A stretch of 64,000 nt of DNA. It comes from Paraburkholderia fungorum (GTDB lineage Bacteria > Pseudomonadota > Gammaproteobacteria > Burkholderiales > Burkholderiaceae). A program made the position numbers and the translations under genes. Below are positions 35,522 through 44,131 of the stretch, piece after piece. Each line of letters opens with the position of its first letter. Position 1 is the stretch's first letter. Below the pieces are notes generated by a model. It searched no databases. It saw nothing but the letters and a program-made list of their open reading frames with translations, and was not told where the DNA came from. The DNA lies in contig NZ_CADFGE010000002.1 of assembly GCF_902833645.1 (NCBI RefSeq), forward strand, positions 3,158 to 67,157. Direction: 5' to 3'.

Positions 35522-36706
35522 TCACTTCGCCGCGGCCAACGAACTCAATCCCGCCGACTTCAACTGTCCGCCCTGAACCACCGCCGCCAGCGGATTGCCG
35601 AGCACAAAGCCGCCGCGTTCGTCGACCCCGCTCACACTGTTCGGATTGGCCTGCGGCGGCAGCGCTTTCACGGCCTTGTCGAACTGATTGCGGATCGCGG
35701 TCGCGTCGCTGACCGTGCCGGCCAACTTCATTGCAAGGGCCGTTGCGTATACCGCGGTGTAATTCAGCGAGACCTCCTGGCTCGGATCGCGGCCGCCGTG
35801 GCTCTTGCGGAAGCGTTCCACAAACGCTTTGGCGTTCGGCGTTTCGTCGCTGGCCAAGGGCAGTACCCCGATCGCGCCGTTCAGCGGCGCATAGCCGCCC
35901 GTGACCTTGGCTACTTCGTCGAGCTTGGCCTGGTCCATCACGATAAAGCCGCCCTTGAAGCCCAATTCGCGCGCCTGCTGTGCAATCAGCCCGGTCGGCT
36001 CGGATGGGCCGCCGATAAACATCACGTCCGGTTTGGCCGCCAGCACGCGGCTTACGCCGCTATAGAAATCGGTGGCGCGGTTATACGACATTGCATTGTC
36101 CGCGACGACCGTGCCGCCGGCCGCCTCCCATGCGGGTTTGAATGCGGCAACCCAGACCTTGCCGTAATCGGTATCGGTGGCCGCAAGCGCCACTTTCTTG
36201 CCGTACGTCGCCATTTCGTACTTGACGAACGAGTTCAGATACGACGTGAACGCGGGCGGAATACGTACGGTGAGTTTGTTGCCGCGCTCGCTGATCTGCG
36301 GCACGCTGGTGTAGGAGAGCAGCAGTAGTTTCTGCTGCTCGTTGCTGGTCTGCACGGCGAAGCCGCCACCCGAATGCGGCACGAGCACGACCGCGGCCTG
36401 CTGCTCCTGCGCGAGACGCCGCGCATTGATCGCGGTTTCGGCGGGGTTGTACTTGTCGTCGAGCGGCACGATTTCGAACTTGATCTTCTTGCCGGCCACT
36501 TCGATGCCGGCCTGATTGACATCGGCCGCCGCCATCTGCATTCCGTCGAGCACTTCCTGACCGTACTTCGCCGCGCCGCCGCTCAACGGGCCCGAGTAGC
36601 CGATATGGACCACCTGTTGCGCCATTGCGGCGCCCGTGCCCAATAGCGCAGTCGTCGCGACAGCCGCGCACAGGCCCGCCCGTGCGTACAAGCGTTTGAT
36701 CGTCAT
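35522..36706 (-). CDS. Branched-chain-amino-acid-type ABC transporter substrate-binding protein
   Basis: A 394-residue periplasmic binding protein of the LivJ/LivK (type I) family. The signal peptide ends GTGAAMAQQ. The mature protein begins VVHIGYSGPLSGGAAKYGQEVLDGM, with later PLDDKYNPAETAINARRL and VALAATDTDYGKVWVAAF. Such proteins bind branched-chain amino acids, but in catabolic clusters they often bind aromatic or aliphatic acids. The start at 36706 has AAAGGAG upstream. It is the last gene of a five-gene importer operon, 74 bases after the LivF-like gene. Given the acyl-CoA genes beside it, the ligand may be their carboxylic acid substrate. Confidence 0.87.
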   Translation of the reverse strand: MTIKRLYARAGLCAAVATTALLGTGAAMAQQVVHIGYSGPLSGGAAKYGQEVLDGMQMAAADVNQAGIEVAGKKIKFEIVPLDDKYNPAETAINARRLAQEQQAAVVLVPHSGGGFAVQTSNEQQKLLLLSYTSVPQISERGNKLTVRIPPAFTSYLNSFVKYEMATYGKKVALAATDTDYGKVWVAAFKPAWEAAGGTVVADNAMSYNRATDFYSGVSRVLAAKPDVMFIGGPSEPTGLIAQQARELGFKGGFIVMDQAKLDEVAKVTGGYAPLNGAIGVLPLASDETPNAKAFVERFRKSHGGRDPSQEVSLNYTAVYATALAMKLAGTVSDATAIRNQFDKAVKALPPQANPNSVSGVDERGGFVLGNPLAAVVQGGQLKSAGLSSLAAAK

Positions 36707-36780
36707 ACGTGTCTCCTTTGGGATTATTCGCATCGCCCCGGTGCATGATCTTCATGCGCCAGGCCGTGCGTCAATTTCGT

Positions 36781-37488
36781 TCAGCCGCCGACGTAAGCGC
36801 GCCGGATCGCTTCGTTATTCATCAGACTCGCGTGATCGCCTTCCAGCACGATGCGGCCGTTCTCGATCACGTACGCACGGTGCGCGATTTTCAGTGCCGC
36901 GAATGCGTTCTGTTCGGCGAGCAGCACAGTCGTGCCCGCGCGATTGATCTGCTGGATGACCTCGAATACCTGTTTGACCACCAGCGGTGCGAGACCGAGT
37001 GACGGTTCGTCGAGCAACAGCACCTTGGGCCGCGCCATCATCGCGCGGCCGATCGCCACCATCTGTTGCTGGCCCCCTGATAGCGAACCCGCCGCATGGT
37101 CCTTGCGTTCGGCGAGCAGCGGGAAGAGTGCGAACACCTGGTCCAGATTGCGCTGATTGCCGGCTTTGTCGCCGCGATGCACGTAGGCGCCGAGCGTGAG
37201 ATTCTTCAGTACCGACATACCCGGGAACAGCTTGCGGCCTTCGGGACATTGAATCACGCCGTTCTTCACGATCTGCGCGGGCGTCATGCCGAGCAACTCG
37301 CGCGTGCCCAGGCGCAGACTGCCGCTCGCGGCGCGCCGCAGGCCGCTCGTGGCGAGGAAGATCGAACTCTTGCCCGCGCCGTTTGCGCCAAGCAGCACCA
37401 CCAGTTCACCGTCGTTCGCGTGCAGATTGATGCCGTCCAGTGCGCGGAAGCTGCCGTAATCGAGCGAGACGTTGTCAAACTTCAGCAT
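36781..37488 (-). CDS. LivF-like ABC transporter ATPase
   Basis: A 235-residue ATPase of the LivF type. It has Walker [10 protein letters not shown], the signature [16 protein letters not shown], Walker [16 protein letters not shown] and the typical [12 protein letters not shown] near the end. It pairs with the LivG-like ATPase encoded upstream to drive the LivH/LivM permease pair. Its first 14 bases overlap the 3' end of the livG-like gene, indicating coupled translation. Confidence 0.9.
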   Translation of the reverse strand: MLKFDNVSLDYGSFRALDGINLHANDGELVVLLGANGAGKSSIFLATSGLRRAASGSLRLGTRELLGMTPAQIVKNGVIQCPEGRKLFPGMSVLKNLTLGAYVHRGDKAGNQRNLDQVFALFPLLAERKDHAAGSLSGGQQQMVAIGRAMMARPKVLLLDEPSLGLAPLVVKQVFEVIQQINRAGTTVLLAEQNAFAALKIAHRAYVIENGRIVLEGDHASLMNNEAIRRAYVGG

Positions 37489-38239
37489 GCTCGCTCCCCA
37501 GGTAGGCGTCGATCACGGCCGGGGTCGCGCGAATTTCGGCGGGCGTGCCCTCGGCGATTTTCTTGCCGTAGTTCAGCACCATGATGCGCTCGGCGAGCTT
37601 CATGATCATATTCATCTTGTGCTCCACAAGGCACACCGTCACGCCGTGTTTCACCAGCTTGCGGATCAGTTCGGCAAGCCCTTCGGTCTCTTCGGGATTG
37701 ACGCCGCCCGCCGGTTCATCGAGCAGCATCAGGCTCGGTTCAGTGGCAAGCGCGAGTGCCACGGCCGCGCGTTTGCGCTCTTCCTGCGAGATGTCGCCCG
37801 CCATCCGTTCCGCGATCGCCGACAAGCCGACGAAGTCCAGCGCCTCGCGCGCCTTGTCGCGGCAGATGCGTTCTTCCTGCTTGAGCCGCGCCGAATGAGT
37901 CAGTACGTCCCATAGCCCCGAGCGCGTCCGCAGCCGGTGACCGACGATCAGGTTGTCGAGCACGCTGGCTCGATCGAACAGCGCGGTCGATTGAAAGGTG
38001 CGCGCGACACCGAGGCGCGCCATCCGGTCGGCGCCCAGCTTTGTTACATCCTGGCCTTTGAAGAGGATGCGCCCTGAACTCGGCAGATGAGTGCCGCTGA
38101 TCAGATTGAAGAAGGTGGTTTTGCCCGCGCCGTTCGGCCCGATGATCGCGTTGATCTTGCCGGCTTCGATATGCGTGCTGACGTCGTCCACTGCGACGAG
38201 GCCGCCGAAGCGTTTGCTGAGCGAGTGGATTTCAAGCAT
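37475..38239 (-). CDS. LivG-like ABC transporter ATPase with atypical signature motif
   Basis: A 254-residue ATPase of the LivG type with Walker [26 protein letters not shown], Walker [17 protein letters not shown] and VEHKMNMIM with the H-loop. The signature that normally reads LSxGQ is [16 protein letters not shown]: the Ser is kept, the Gly is replaced by Glu. This is odd for an ABC ATPase, and the partner LivF-like subunit has a standard signature. The start MLEIHSL is chosen from the family N-terminus; the frame is open for 23 more codons. The gene overlaps livF-like by 14 bases and livM-like by 8. Confidence 0.88.
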   Translation of the reverse strand: MLEIHSLSKRFGGLVAVDDVSTHIEAGKINAIIGPNGAGKTTFFNLISGTHLPSSGRILFKGQDVTKLGADRMARLGVARTFQSTALFDRASVLDNLIVGHRLRTRSGLWDVLTHSARLKQEERICRDKAREALDFVGLSAIAERMAGDISQEERKRAAVALALATEPSLMLLDEPAGGVNPEETEGLAELIRKLVKHGVTVCLVEHKMNMIMKLAERIMVLNYGKKIAEGTPAEIRATPAVIDAYLGSEHAEV

Positions 38240-39254
38240 GGCGGTCTCCGCGCGCGCGTTGCGCTTGACGTGCGGCCATGCCGTTCTTCGGCGAAGCCGA
38301 TTTCGCACGCCGGTTTTTTCTTGCGATATACAAACCGACGATCCCGTTCGGGAGAAAGATCACGAGCAGAATCAGGATCGGCCCGAACACGACGAAGCGG
38401 TACGCCTGCAGGAACTGCAGATACTGTGTGAGCCATGGTATGGCGAGCGCGCCGAGCAGCGGCCCGGCGAGGGTGCCGATACCGCCTACCAGCATGTACA
38501 TGGTCATGTCGAAGGTGTGCTCGACGCCGGCCAGATCCGGGCCGAGAAAGCGCACGGCGCCCGCATAGAGACCGCCCGCGAACCCGGCATAGACGACCGA
38601 GAGCACGAAGGCCAGCACCTTGTTGCGCATCAGGTTGATGCCGAGCGATTGCGCGAGGCCGTCGCTATTGCGGATCGCCATGAAGGTCCGGCCGAGCAGC
38701 GAATTGACGATGCGATGCATCAGCCATACACCAAGCACGAGAAACGCAAACACCAGGTAATAGAGCGGCAGCGGGTTCTCAAACGACACGATGCCGAAGC
38801 CCGACGGCGCCGGAATGCCGACGATGTCCGAGACACCATGCGTGAGAGCGTCCCATTTCTCGATCACAAGAAACATGATGTAGCCGACGCACAGCGTGAA
38901 AATGGAAAAGTAATGGCCACGCAGACGCAACGACACGAGACCGACCAGCGCGCCCAGTATCGCGACAACCACACCCGAGGCAATAAATGCGAGCCAGAAC
39001 GGCACCTGATGATCGACCGTCAGAATACCCACCGTGTATGCGCCCACCGCCATGAAGCTGCCGTGCGCGAGATTGAACTGTCCCGTATAGCCGGTAATCA
39101 GATTCAGCCCGACGGTGGCCAGCGCGAAGACGTAGGCGGTGGACATCACCGTGAGCATGTAGTCGTTGCTGGCCAGAAACGGGAACACGAGGCCCAGCAC
39201 GAACAACAGCATCCATCCACGCTTGCCCTCGACTATTTTTATGACTGATTTCAC
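38232..39254 (-). CDS. LivM-like ABC transporter permease
   Basis: A 340-residue inner-membrane permease of the LivM type with about ten helices. It has NLITGYTGQFNLAHGSFMAVGAY near the start (the hallmark Gly-rich segment), LRLRGHYFSIFTLCVGY, and GGIGTLAGPLLGALAIPWLTQYLQ. It forms the channel with the LivH-like subunit. The start overlaps the livH-like stop in ATGA. The C-terminal 30 residues are basic and variable. Confidence 0.9.
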   Translation of the reverse strand: MKSVIKIVEGKRGWMLLFVLGLVFPFLASNDYMLTVMSTAYVFALATVGLNLITGYTGQFNLAHGSFMAVGAYTVGILTVDHQVPFWLAFIASGVVVAILGALVGLVSLRLRGHYFSIFTLCVGYIMFLVIEKWDALTHGVSDIVGIPAPSGFGIVSFENPLPLYYLVFAFLVLGVWLMHRIVNSLLGRTFMAIRNSDGLAQSLGINLMRNKVLAFVLSVVYAGFAGGLYAGAVRFLGPDLAGVEHTFDMTMYMLVGGIGTLAGPLLGALAIPWLTQYLQFLQAYRFVVFGPILILLVIFLPNGIVGLYIARKNRRAKSASPKNGMAARQAQRARGDRHA

Positions 39255-40120
39255 GATGCGCGCAGTTCCCTGGTGAACAGTCCTTGAGGACGAACCGACA
39301 GAATCACCACCAGCAGCGCGAAGGCGATGATGTCCTTGTAGTCGGTCGAAATGTAGAACGCGCCGAAGCTCTCGGCCATGCCGATGATCAGGCCGCCCGC
39401 GATCGCGCCCGGCACGCTGCCCATGCCACCGAGAATGATGATGACGAAGGCCTTCAGGATCACCAGTTGGCCCATCGCCGGATAGACGAGGTTGATCGGC
39501 GCGTACAGCGTGGCCGCCACGGCGGCGAGCAGGCCCGAGATGCCGAAGGTCAGCATCGTCACTTTGTTGGCGTCGATGCCCATCAGCGAGGCGCCTTCGC
39601 GGTCCTGCGCCATCGCGATGATGCTCGAGCCGATCACCGTGTATCTGAGGAAGAGTTGCAGCAGCACCACCAATGCGAACGCCGCGCCGATGATCAGGAG
39701 GCGCTGCAACGGTGCGGTCACGCCGCCGAGGTCGACGATTCCGGCGTAGGGCGTAGCCATGCGATGAAAATCCGCGCCCCAGATCGCTTGCGCGCCGGCT
39801 TCGAGAAACAGCAGAAGGCCGATCGCGGCGATCATCGGATGCAATTCGGACGATTTGCGCAGCGGATTGAACACTAGTCGTTCAGCGAGGATCGCGAGCA
39901 CGGCGACCGCGAGGCCGGAGCCGATCATGGCAAGCCAGTAGTTCAAGCCGAGCCTGCTCATCAGGTAGAACGAGACGAACGCGCCGACCATGTAGAACGC
40001 GCCGTGGGCGAAGTTCGGCACCGCGAGAATGCCGTAGACCAGTGTGAGTCCGAGCGCGACGAGGCTGTAGATGCCGCCCAGCGTCAACCCGTTGAGAACC
40101 TGCTGCAAAAACATATCCAC
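39251..40120 (-). CDS. LivH-like ABC transporter permease
   Basis: A 289-residue inner-membrane permease of the LivH type with about eight helices. LTLGGIYSLVALGLTLVYGILAVPNFAHGAFYMVGAFVSFY is the family N-terminus, in parts, and ILGGMGSVPGAIAGGLIIGMAESFG the C-terminal signature. A GTG start at 40120 lies ten bases after GGAGG; ATG 40114 (MFLQQVLNG) is only two codons later. First gene of the five-gene importer operon, about 190 bases downstream of a promoter that carries an upstream operator palindrome. Confidence 0.9.
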   Translation of the reverse strand: MDMFLQQVLNGLTLGGIYSLVALGLTLVYGILAVPNFAHGAFYMVGAFVSFYLMSRLGLNYWLAMIGSGLAVAVLAILAERLVFNPLRKSSELHPMIAAIGLLLFLEAGAQAIWGADFHRMATPYAGIVDLGGVTAPLQRLLIIGAAFALVVLLQLFLRYTVIGSSIIAMAQDREGASLMGIDANKVTMLTFGISGLLAAVAATLYAPINLVYPAMGQLVILKAFVIIILGGMGSVPGAIAGGLIIGMAESFGAFYISTDYKDIIAFALLVVILSVRPQGLFTRELRAS

Positions 40121-40317
40121 GCTTTTACACCCTCCAACGGAAGGCGCGCGGTGCAGTGCTTCCCCTGGTTTCCAGGGAGGCATCGCCACACGCCTGACTA
40201 CGGACGGGACAACAGCCGCTGCCCGAATCCGGCGGCCGTGATCGACGTTTGTCGACGCTCGTGAACGGTTTGAAACACGCGCGCATCGGCGTCAGTTGCA
40301 AAGGCTGCGCGAGAGAA

Positions 40318-40346
40318 ATTTGGCACGGGCGTTCGCTTTCCGTCAA
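40318..40346 (-). promoter_or_regulatory. Promoter of the importer operon
   Basis: On the minus strand TTGACG (40341-40346) and CCAAAT (40318-40323) are separated by 17 bases. The operator palindrome at 40368-40380 begins 21 bases upstream of the -35. The porin promoter at 42866-42894 has the same elements and the same 21-base distance. The weak -10 suggests the promoter needs an activator. Confidence 0.5.
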
Positions 40347-40367
40347 TAGGTTTTTCCATTTGATTGT

Positions 40368-40380
40368 TCTGCAATGCAGA
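40368..40380. promoter_or_regulatory. Palindromic operator copy 2 (importer/aldolase intergenic region)
   Basis: TCTGCAATGCAGA, the same odd-centred palindrome as copies 1, 3, 4 and 5. It is centred at about -63 of the importer promoter, a typical site for an activating protein. Confidence 0.6.
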
Positions 40381-40536
40381 TTATTAGGGAAGTCACTTAG
40401 ATGGCGTATGCACTGAGCCAGTGCGTTTGACGAAGCCGTGAGCATCGCCCGGGAGCCGCGCCGTTACTGTATTCGGCATAGATAGAAAATTCATCCGCTG
40501 CGCTCAGAAGCAGCGTTGGTGAAAAGCGAAGTCGGC

Positions 40537-40566
40537 TTGACTTCACTTTGTGCGCACCAGTATTCT
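40537..40566 (+). promoter_or_regulatory. Candidate promoter of the aldolase gene
   Basis: TTGACT (40537-40542) and TATTCT (40561-40566) with an 18-base spacer, on the plus strand. The third palindrome copy overlaps the -10, so a bound protein would block polymerase. Confidence 0.45.
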
Positions 40567-40577
40567 GCAATGCAGAA
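40563..40577. promoter_or_regulatory. Palindromic operator copy 3 (aldolase promoter)
   Basis: TTCTGCAATGCAGAA, a 15-base perfect palindrome 95 bases before the aldolase start and 196 bases from copy 2. It overlaps the candidate -10 element. Confidence 0.6.
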
Positions 40578-40671
40578 ATGAATCACCGCTAACGCGCTCC
40601 CACATCCGCGCGCGAATGCTTCACAAAGCGGCCGTCAACATGATGCTCATCGCCTGGCTCAAGGTGTCTCC

Positions 40672-41439
40672 ATGAATTCCGCACTTGATATCCCCAGCGT
40701 TCGTCAGATGGTGTCGCCAGAAGAGTGGCAGGTCCGTGTCGAACTCGCCGCAGCCTACCGGCTGGTGGCGTTGTTCGGTTGGGACGACCTGGTGTTCACG
40801 CATATTTCGGCACGTGTACCAGGCCGCGAGCATGAGTTTCTGATTAACCCGTACGGCCTGTTCTTCGAGGAAATCACGGCATCGAGTCTGGTCAAGGTGG
40901 ACCACGAGGGGCAGCCCGTGATGCCGACTCCGTTCGACGTGAATCCTGCCGGCTTCGTGATTCATAGCGCCGTGCACGAAGCGCGGCCTAACGTGAACTG
41001 CGTGCTGCACACACATACGGCGCACGGCGTCGCGGTCGCAGCGCAAGAGGCCGGCTTGCTGCCGTTGTCGCAGCAATCCGGCTTCGTGCTGACGAATCTC
41101 GCCTATCACGACTATGAAGGCGTCGCGCTGCGCGATGCGGAGAAGGCGAGGTTGGTCGCCGATCTCGGTGAGGCCAATTACATGATGCTGCGCAATCACG
41201 GACTACTGACCTGTGGACGCACTGTCGCCGAAGCATTTCAGGCGATGTATCTGTTCGAAACGTCATGTCGTATCCAGATCCTCGCGCAAGCCGGCGGCAA
41301 GCTGATCGAAGTGCCGCAATCGATTATCGAAACGATGGGTGAGCAGGCGCGTCAAGTCAGCAAAGGCAAGGGCGCCGATCTGGTGTGGCCCGGCCTGCTG
41401 CGGCGTCTGACACGGCGCAATCCCGGCTACGATCTGTAG
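40672..41439 (+). CDS. Class II aldolase/adducin-family protein
   Basis: A 255-residue protein of the class II aldolase (fuculose-phosphate aldolase/adducin) fold. FTHISARVPGREHEFLINPYG starts the core, CVLHTHTAHGVAVAAQ holds two of the zinc-binding His residues, and YMMLRNHGLLTCGRTVAEAF the third. Members split or decarboxylate small hydroxy-acids or phospho-sugars; many in catabolic clusters have unknown substrates. It stands alone on the plus strand, with two copies of the shared palindrome upstream. It is therefore likely co-controlled with the importer and the acyl-CoA operon. Confidence 0.83.
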   Translation: MNSALDIPSVRQMVSPEEWQVRVELAAAYRLVALFGWDDLVFTHISARVPGREHEFLINPYGLFFEEITASSLVKVDHEGQPVMPTPFDVNPAGFVIHSAVHEARPNVNCVLHTHTAHGVAVAAQEAGLLPLSQQSGFVLTNLAYHDYEGVALRDAEKARLVADLGEANYMMLRNHGLLTCGRTVAEAFQAMYLFETSCRIQILAQAGGKLIEVPQSIIETMGEQARQVSKGKGADLVWPGLLRRLTRRNPGYDL

Positions 41440-41513
41440 CGCGTCGCTCCGCATGATTCGTCCGGCGCACTGCTTCGCGCGGCACGCCGGCCTCTCGCGT
41501 TGCGCACCTGCGA

Positions 41514-42605
41514 CTAGAACATGTGCCGGATACCGAGGCTCACACCGGCGGTTGTGCCGGTCGCTTCGTTCAACGCGTTGTTGACGGACAAGCCCGTATG
41601 CATCGCGCCATGGTTGGTGACGAAGCCCGCTTGTCCATACACCACGGTAGCCTTCGACAACGAATAATCGAGCCCGGTGGACGCGAGTATCGAATTGTTC
41701 GACGAGTTGTTGCCGTCGCGCGTGACCCACACGCCCGCATCGACGGTCAGCGCGGGGGTGAAGCGATAGCTGGCGCCGCCTGAATAGACGCGATCGTTGA
41801 ACGACCCCGCCACCTTGTACTGCACGTAGGACGCCTTCACGGTCAGGTTGTTGAATACGTAGCTGGCGCCGATTGCGCGGCCGTCGAATTCGACCACGCT
41901 CGGAATGGCGATCGATGCCGCGCTTCCGCCGGCGTTGCCGCTGTAAAGCGCGGCATCGACGGTCAGCGAGCCGAGGTGATAACGCAGGCTCGCCGAGTAC
42001 TGGCGCCCCGCCTGAAAATCCCCGGCTGTGCCACCAAGCGCCATCATCGCGCTGGCTTGCAGACCGGCGATTTCCGGCGACGTGTACGAAATGCCGTTCG
42101 GGTTGAACAGCCCGGTCACATAGACGTTGTTGAGGTAGGTGACGAGACCGCTGCCGAAGTACGACATCTCGCGCGGATCGAAGTCGTACACCGCGAGGAA
42201 GAAAGGCGAGAACTGCAAACCGGCCTTGACTGTACCGTAGCGGCTATCGATGCCGACCCACGCCTGACGGCCGAATTCGTTGCCGTTCGAATTGCTGAGC
42301 GAGCCGTTGGCGATGCTGATACCGCTTTCGAGTTCGAAGATCGCGCGCACGCTGCCGCCGAGATCCTCCGCGCCACGCATGCCGAAGCGCGAACCCGACA
42401 GGCCGCTGTCGGTAAACGAGTACTGATGCCCGGCGCTCTGGCCGGTTGCCGGGTTGAGTGTTTTGCTGGTGTAGAGCAGGGAGCCGTCGACGATACCGTA
42501 CAGCGTGACGCTGCTTTGCGCATGGGCGTTTTGGGCGGCGCCTAGTGCGCATGCGCCGACTAATCCAAGAATGGTTCCAAGCCGATTGCGATAACTTGCC
42601 TGCAT
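41514..42605 (-). CDS. Outer-membrane porin (Burkholderia-type, Porin_4 family)
   Basis: A 363-residue trimeric 16-strand porin. The signal peptide ends AQNAHAQS, followed by SVTLYGIVDGSLLYTSKT, the standard opening. Internal family segments include GSRFGMRGAEDLGGSVRAIFELESG and GRQAWVGIDSRYGTVKAGLQ. The chain ends in LGIRHMF, with the C-terminal Phe needed for BAM assembly. GGAG precedes ATG 42605. The leader of about 250 bases before it carries a promoter and two palindromes shared with the importer and SDR genes, so it probably admits the same substrate across the outer membrane. Confidence 0.9.
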   Translation of the reverse strand: MQASYRNRLGTILGLVGACALGAAQNAHAQSSVTLYGIVDGSLLYTSKTLNPATGQSAGHQYSFTDSGLSGSRFGMRGAEDLGGSVRAIFELESGISIANGSLSNSNGNEFGRQAWVGIDSRYGTVKAGLQFSPFFLAVYDFDPREMSYFGSGLVTYLNNVYVTGLFNPNGISYTSPEIAGLQASAMMALGGTAGDFQAGRQYSASLRYHLGSLTVDAALYSGNAGGSAASIAIPSVVEFDGRAIGASYVFNNLTVKASYVQYKVAGSFNDRVYSGGASYRFTPALTVDAGVWVTRDGNNSSNNSILASTGLDYSLSKATVVYGQAGFVTNHGAMHTGLSVNNALNEATGTTAGVSLGIRHMF

Positions 42606-42865
42606 GCTTCGTGTCTCCGTGTTTATTGGAATCGAGTGAACTGGCGAAGTAATGCGTGTGCTGCAAGGTTCTGGCGATCTGTTGCGCGATGCGATTTCAA
42701 TGGGCGACGAAAGACCTTCGCAACCTGCTAAGGATTGCAAAAGAATGGGTCTGCTGGAGCGTACTTCGAGTCCGGTTGCCTGCTGGCTTGTCTCCTGATC
42801 TGTGGGGTGGCTCGGCGCGGCTATGAGTTCATTGGTCGCGTGCTTGCGCACAGGATGCAGGCGCA

Positions 42866-42894
42866 ATTTGGCACGACCGTTCGTTCTGTGTCAA
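42866..42894 (-). promoter_or_regulatory. Promoter of the porin gene
   Basis: On the minus strand TTGACA (42889-42894) and CCAAAT (42866-42871), 17 bases apart. Sequence and spacing match the importer promoter at 40318, including AATTTGGCACG and the 21-base distance to the palindrome. The transcript would have a leader of about 255 bases. Confidence 0.5.
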
Positions 42895-42915
42895 CGGGGG
42901 AAATCGCTCGATTGG

Positions 42916-42928
42916 ACTGCAATGCAGG
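42916..42928. promoter_or_regulatory. Palindromic operator copy 4 (porin, proximal)
   Basis: ACTGCAATGCAGG, with an 11-base perfect core CTGCAATGCAG. The outer positions differ from the other copies. It starts 21 bases upstream of the porin -35. Confidence 0.5.
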
Positions 42929-43049
42929 CCAGAATAGGGAAAACACCTGGCGTTTTCAGTGCGCTTGATTTGCACCGTAAGGCTATGTAATACAAGGAGA
43001 TTGCGGGAATTATCCGGTTTGAATTGCCACCTATCCGCGTGACGTGGAT

Positions 43050-43066
43050 GTTCTGCATTGCAGAAC
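43050..43066. promoter_or_regulatory. Palindromic operator copy 5 (porin, distal)
   Basis: GTTCTGCATTGCAGAAC, a perfect 17-base palindrome and the longest of the five copies. It lies between the 3' end of the LysR gene and the porin promoter, 136 bases (13 helical turns) from copy 4. Confidence 0.6.
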
Positions 43067-43081
43067 TATCTGGGAGTCGAT

Positions 43082-43993
43082 TCAGCGCGTGCCGAGCGCC
43101 TCGATCAGCATGTCGACGAATGCCTTGACCCGCGCGGTCATTTGCAATTGTTGCGGATACACCGCGTAAATATCGGCGCCCGGTGTGCGGTATTCCGGCA
43201 GGACGTGGATCAGGCGGCCATCGGCGAGATACTCCGCGATATCCCATTCCGCCCGCATCAGAATGCCGTGGCCGTCCAGCGCCCACTTCACCGCGATCTC
43301 GCCGTCATTGGTGGTGAGGTTGCCTCGCACGCGAACCGTCTCGGTTTTTTCGGCTGAACCGCGTCCGCTGGTTAGGCGCCATAGCCCATAGCCGTCGTCG
43401 CCCTGACGAATGCCGATGCAGTTGTGTTGCGATAACTCCGCCGGGCTGCGTGGCGTACGCCGTTTAGCGAAATACGCCGGCGATGCGCAAAGCAGCCGCC
43501 GGTTGGACGCGACCCGCCGAGCAATCACGCGAGCATCCGGCGGTTCGCCGAAACGCACGCACACGTCGAACGCATCGTCGCTGATCGGCGGTGGGTCGAC
43601 GGAGAGTTGCAGTTGCACGTCCACTTCGGGAAAGCGCCGCACGAACCGCGAAATCAATGGCGCCACGTGACTACGGCCAAAGCCGAGGGTCGCGTTCACG
43701 CGCAGCAAACCTTTCGGCGCGGCCTGCGAACCGCCGAGCAATTGGGCCAGGTCGTCCATTTCACTCAGGATGCGCCGTGCGCGGGTCAGATAAAGTTCGC
43801 CCTCCGGCGTGAGACTCATGCGCCGCGTTGTGCGGGTGACTAGCGACACCCCCGCACGCGATTCCATTTGCGCCAGATGCTTGCTCACGGCCGCGGTGCT
43901 CAAACCCAGTTCACGCGCAGCGGCGGTCAGGCTGCCGCTTGCGGCGAGCGTGGAGAAGAAGGCGAGGTCGTCCGGGTGTATCGCTGAGGTCAT
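43082..43993 (-). CDS. LysR-family regulator (tartrate utilisation, TtuA-like)
   Basis: A 303-residue LysR-type regulator. The N-terminal winged helix is LAFFSTLAASGSLTAAARELGLSTAAVSKHLAQMESRAGVSLVTRTTRRMSLTPEG in parts. The effector domain follows, with RVNATLGFGRSHVAPLISRFVRRFPEVDVQL. It is divergent from a tartrate/D-malate dehydrogenase gene, the usual place of a LysR activator of that gene. A TTAAC-N5-GTTAA repeat lies between them. Its 3' end is 32 bases from palindrome copy 5, but nothing shows that it binds that motif. Confidence 0.85.
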   Translation of the reverse strand: MTSAIHPDDLAFFSTLAASGSLTAAARELGLSTAAVSKHLAQMESRAGVSLVTRTTRRMSLTPEGELYLTRARRILSEMDDLAQLLGGSQAAPKGLLRVNATLGFGRSHVAPLISRFVRRFPEVDVQLQLSVDPPPISDDAFDVCVRFGEPPDARVIARRVASNRRLLCASPAYFAKRRTPRSPAELSQHNCIGIRQGDDGYGLWRLTSGRGSAEKTETVRVRGNLTTNDGEIAVKWALDGHGILMRAEWDIAEYLADGRLIHVLPEYRTPGADIYAVYPQQLQMTARVKAFVDMLIEALGTR

Positions 43994-44116
43994 CTTGGTT
44001 GGGCAATCGACGGGCCAATGCGCGGGCTGAGGAGTGGGCTAAGAAGCGGGCCCATGAGCAGATCGGTCAGTGGGGCCATGTGCAGGCCGGCGAGCATCTC
44101 CGATCAGAACCCATTG

Positions 44117-44131
44117 TTAACTTCAGGTTAA
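44117..44131. promoter_or_regulatory. LysR-type operator candidate
   Basis: TTAACTTCAGGTTAA is a 15-base interrupted palindrome (TTAAC-N5-GTTAA) with an internal T-N11-A pattern. It lies 84 bases before the dehydrogenase start and 124 bases before the LysR start, the expected site for a divergent LysR regulator. Confidence 0.5.

Noticed and set aside
40319..40336. Sigma-54 promoter (TTTGGCACG with TTCGC downstream; similar text at 42867)
   Set aside because: The -24 half fits, but the -12 GC is out of register by one base in the first copy and absent in the second. The opposite strand gives TTGAC-N17-CCAAAT in both places, with genes in the right direction.
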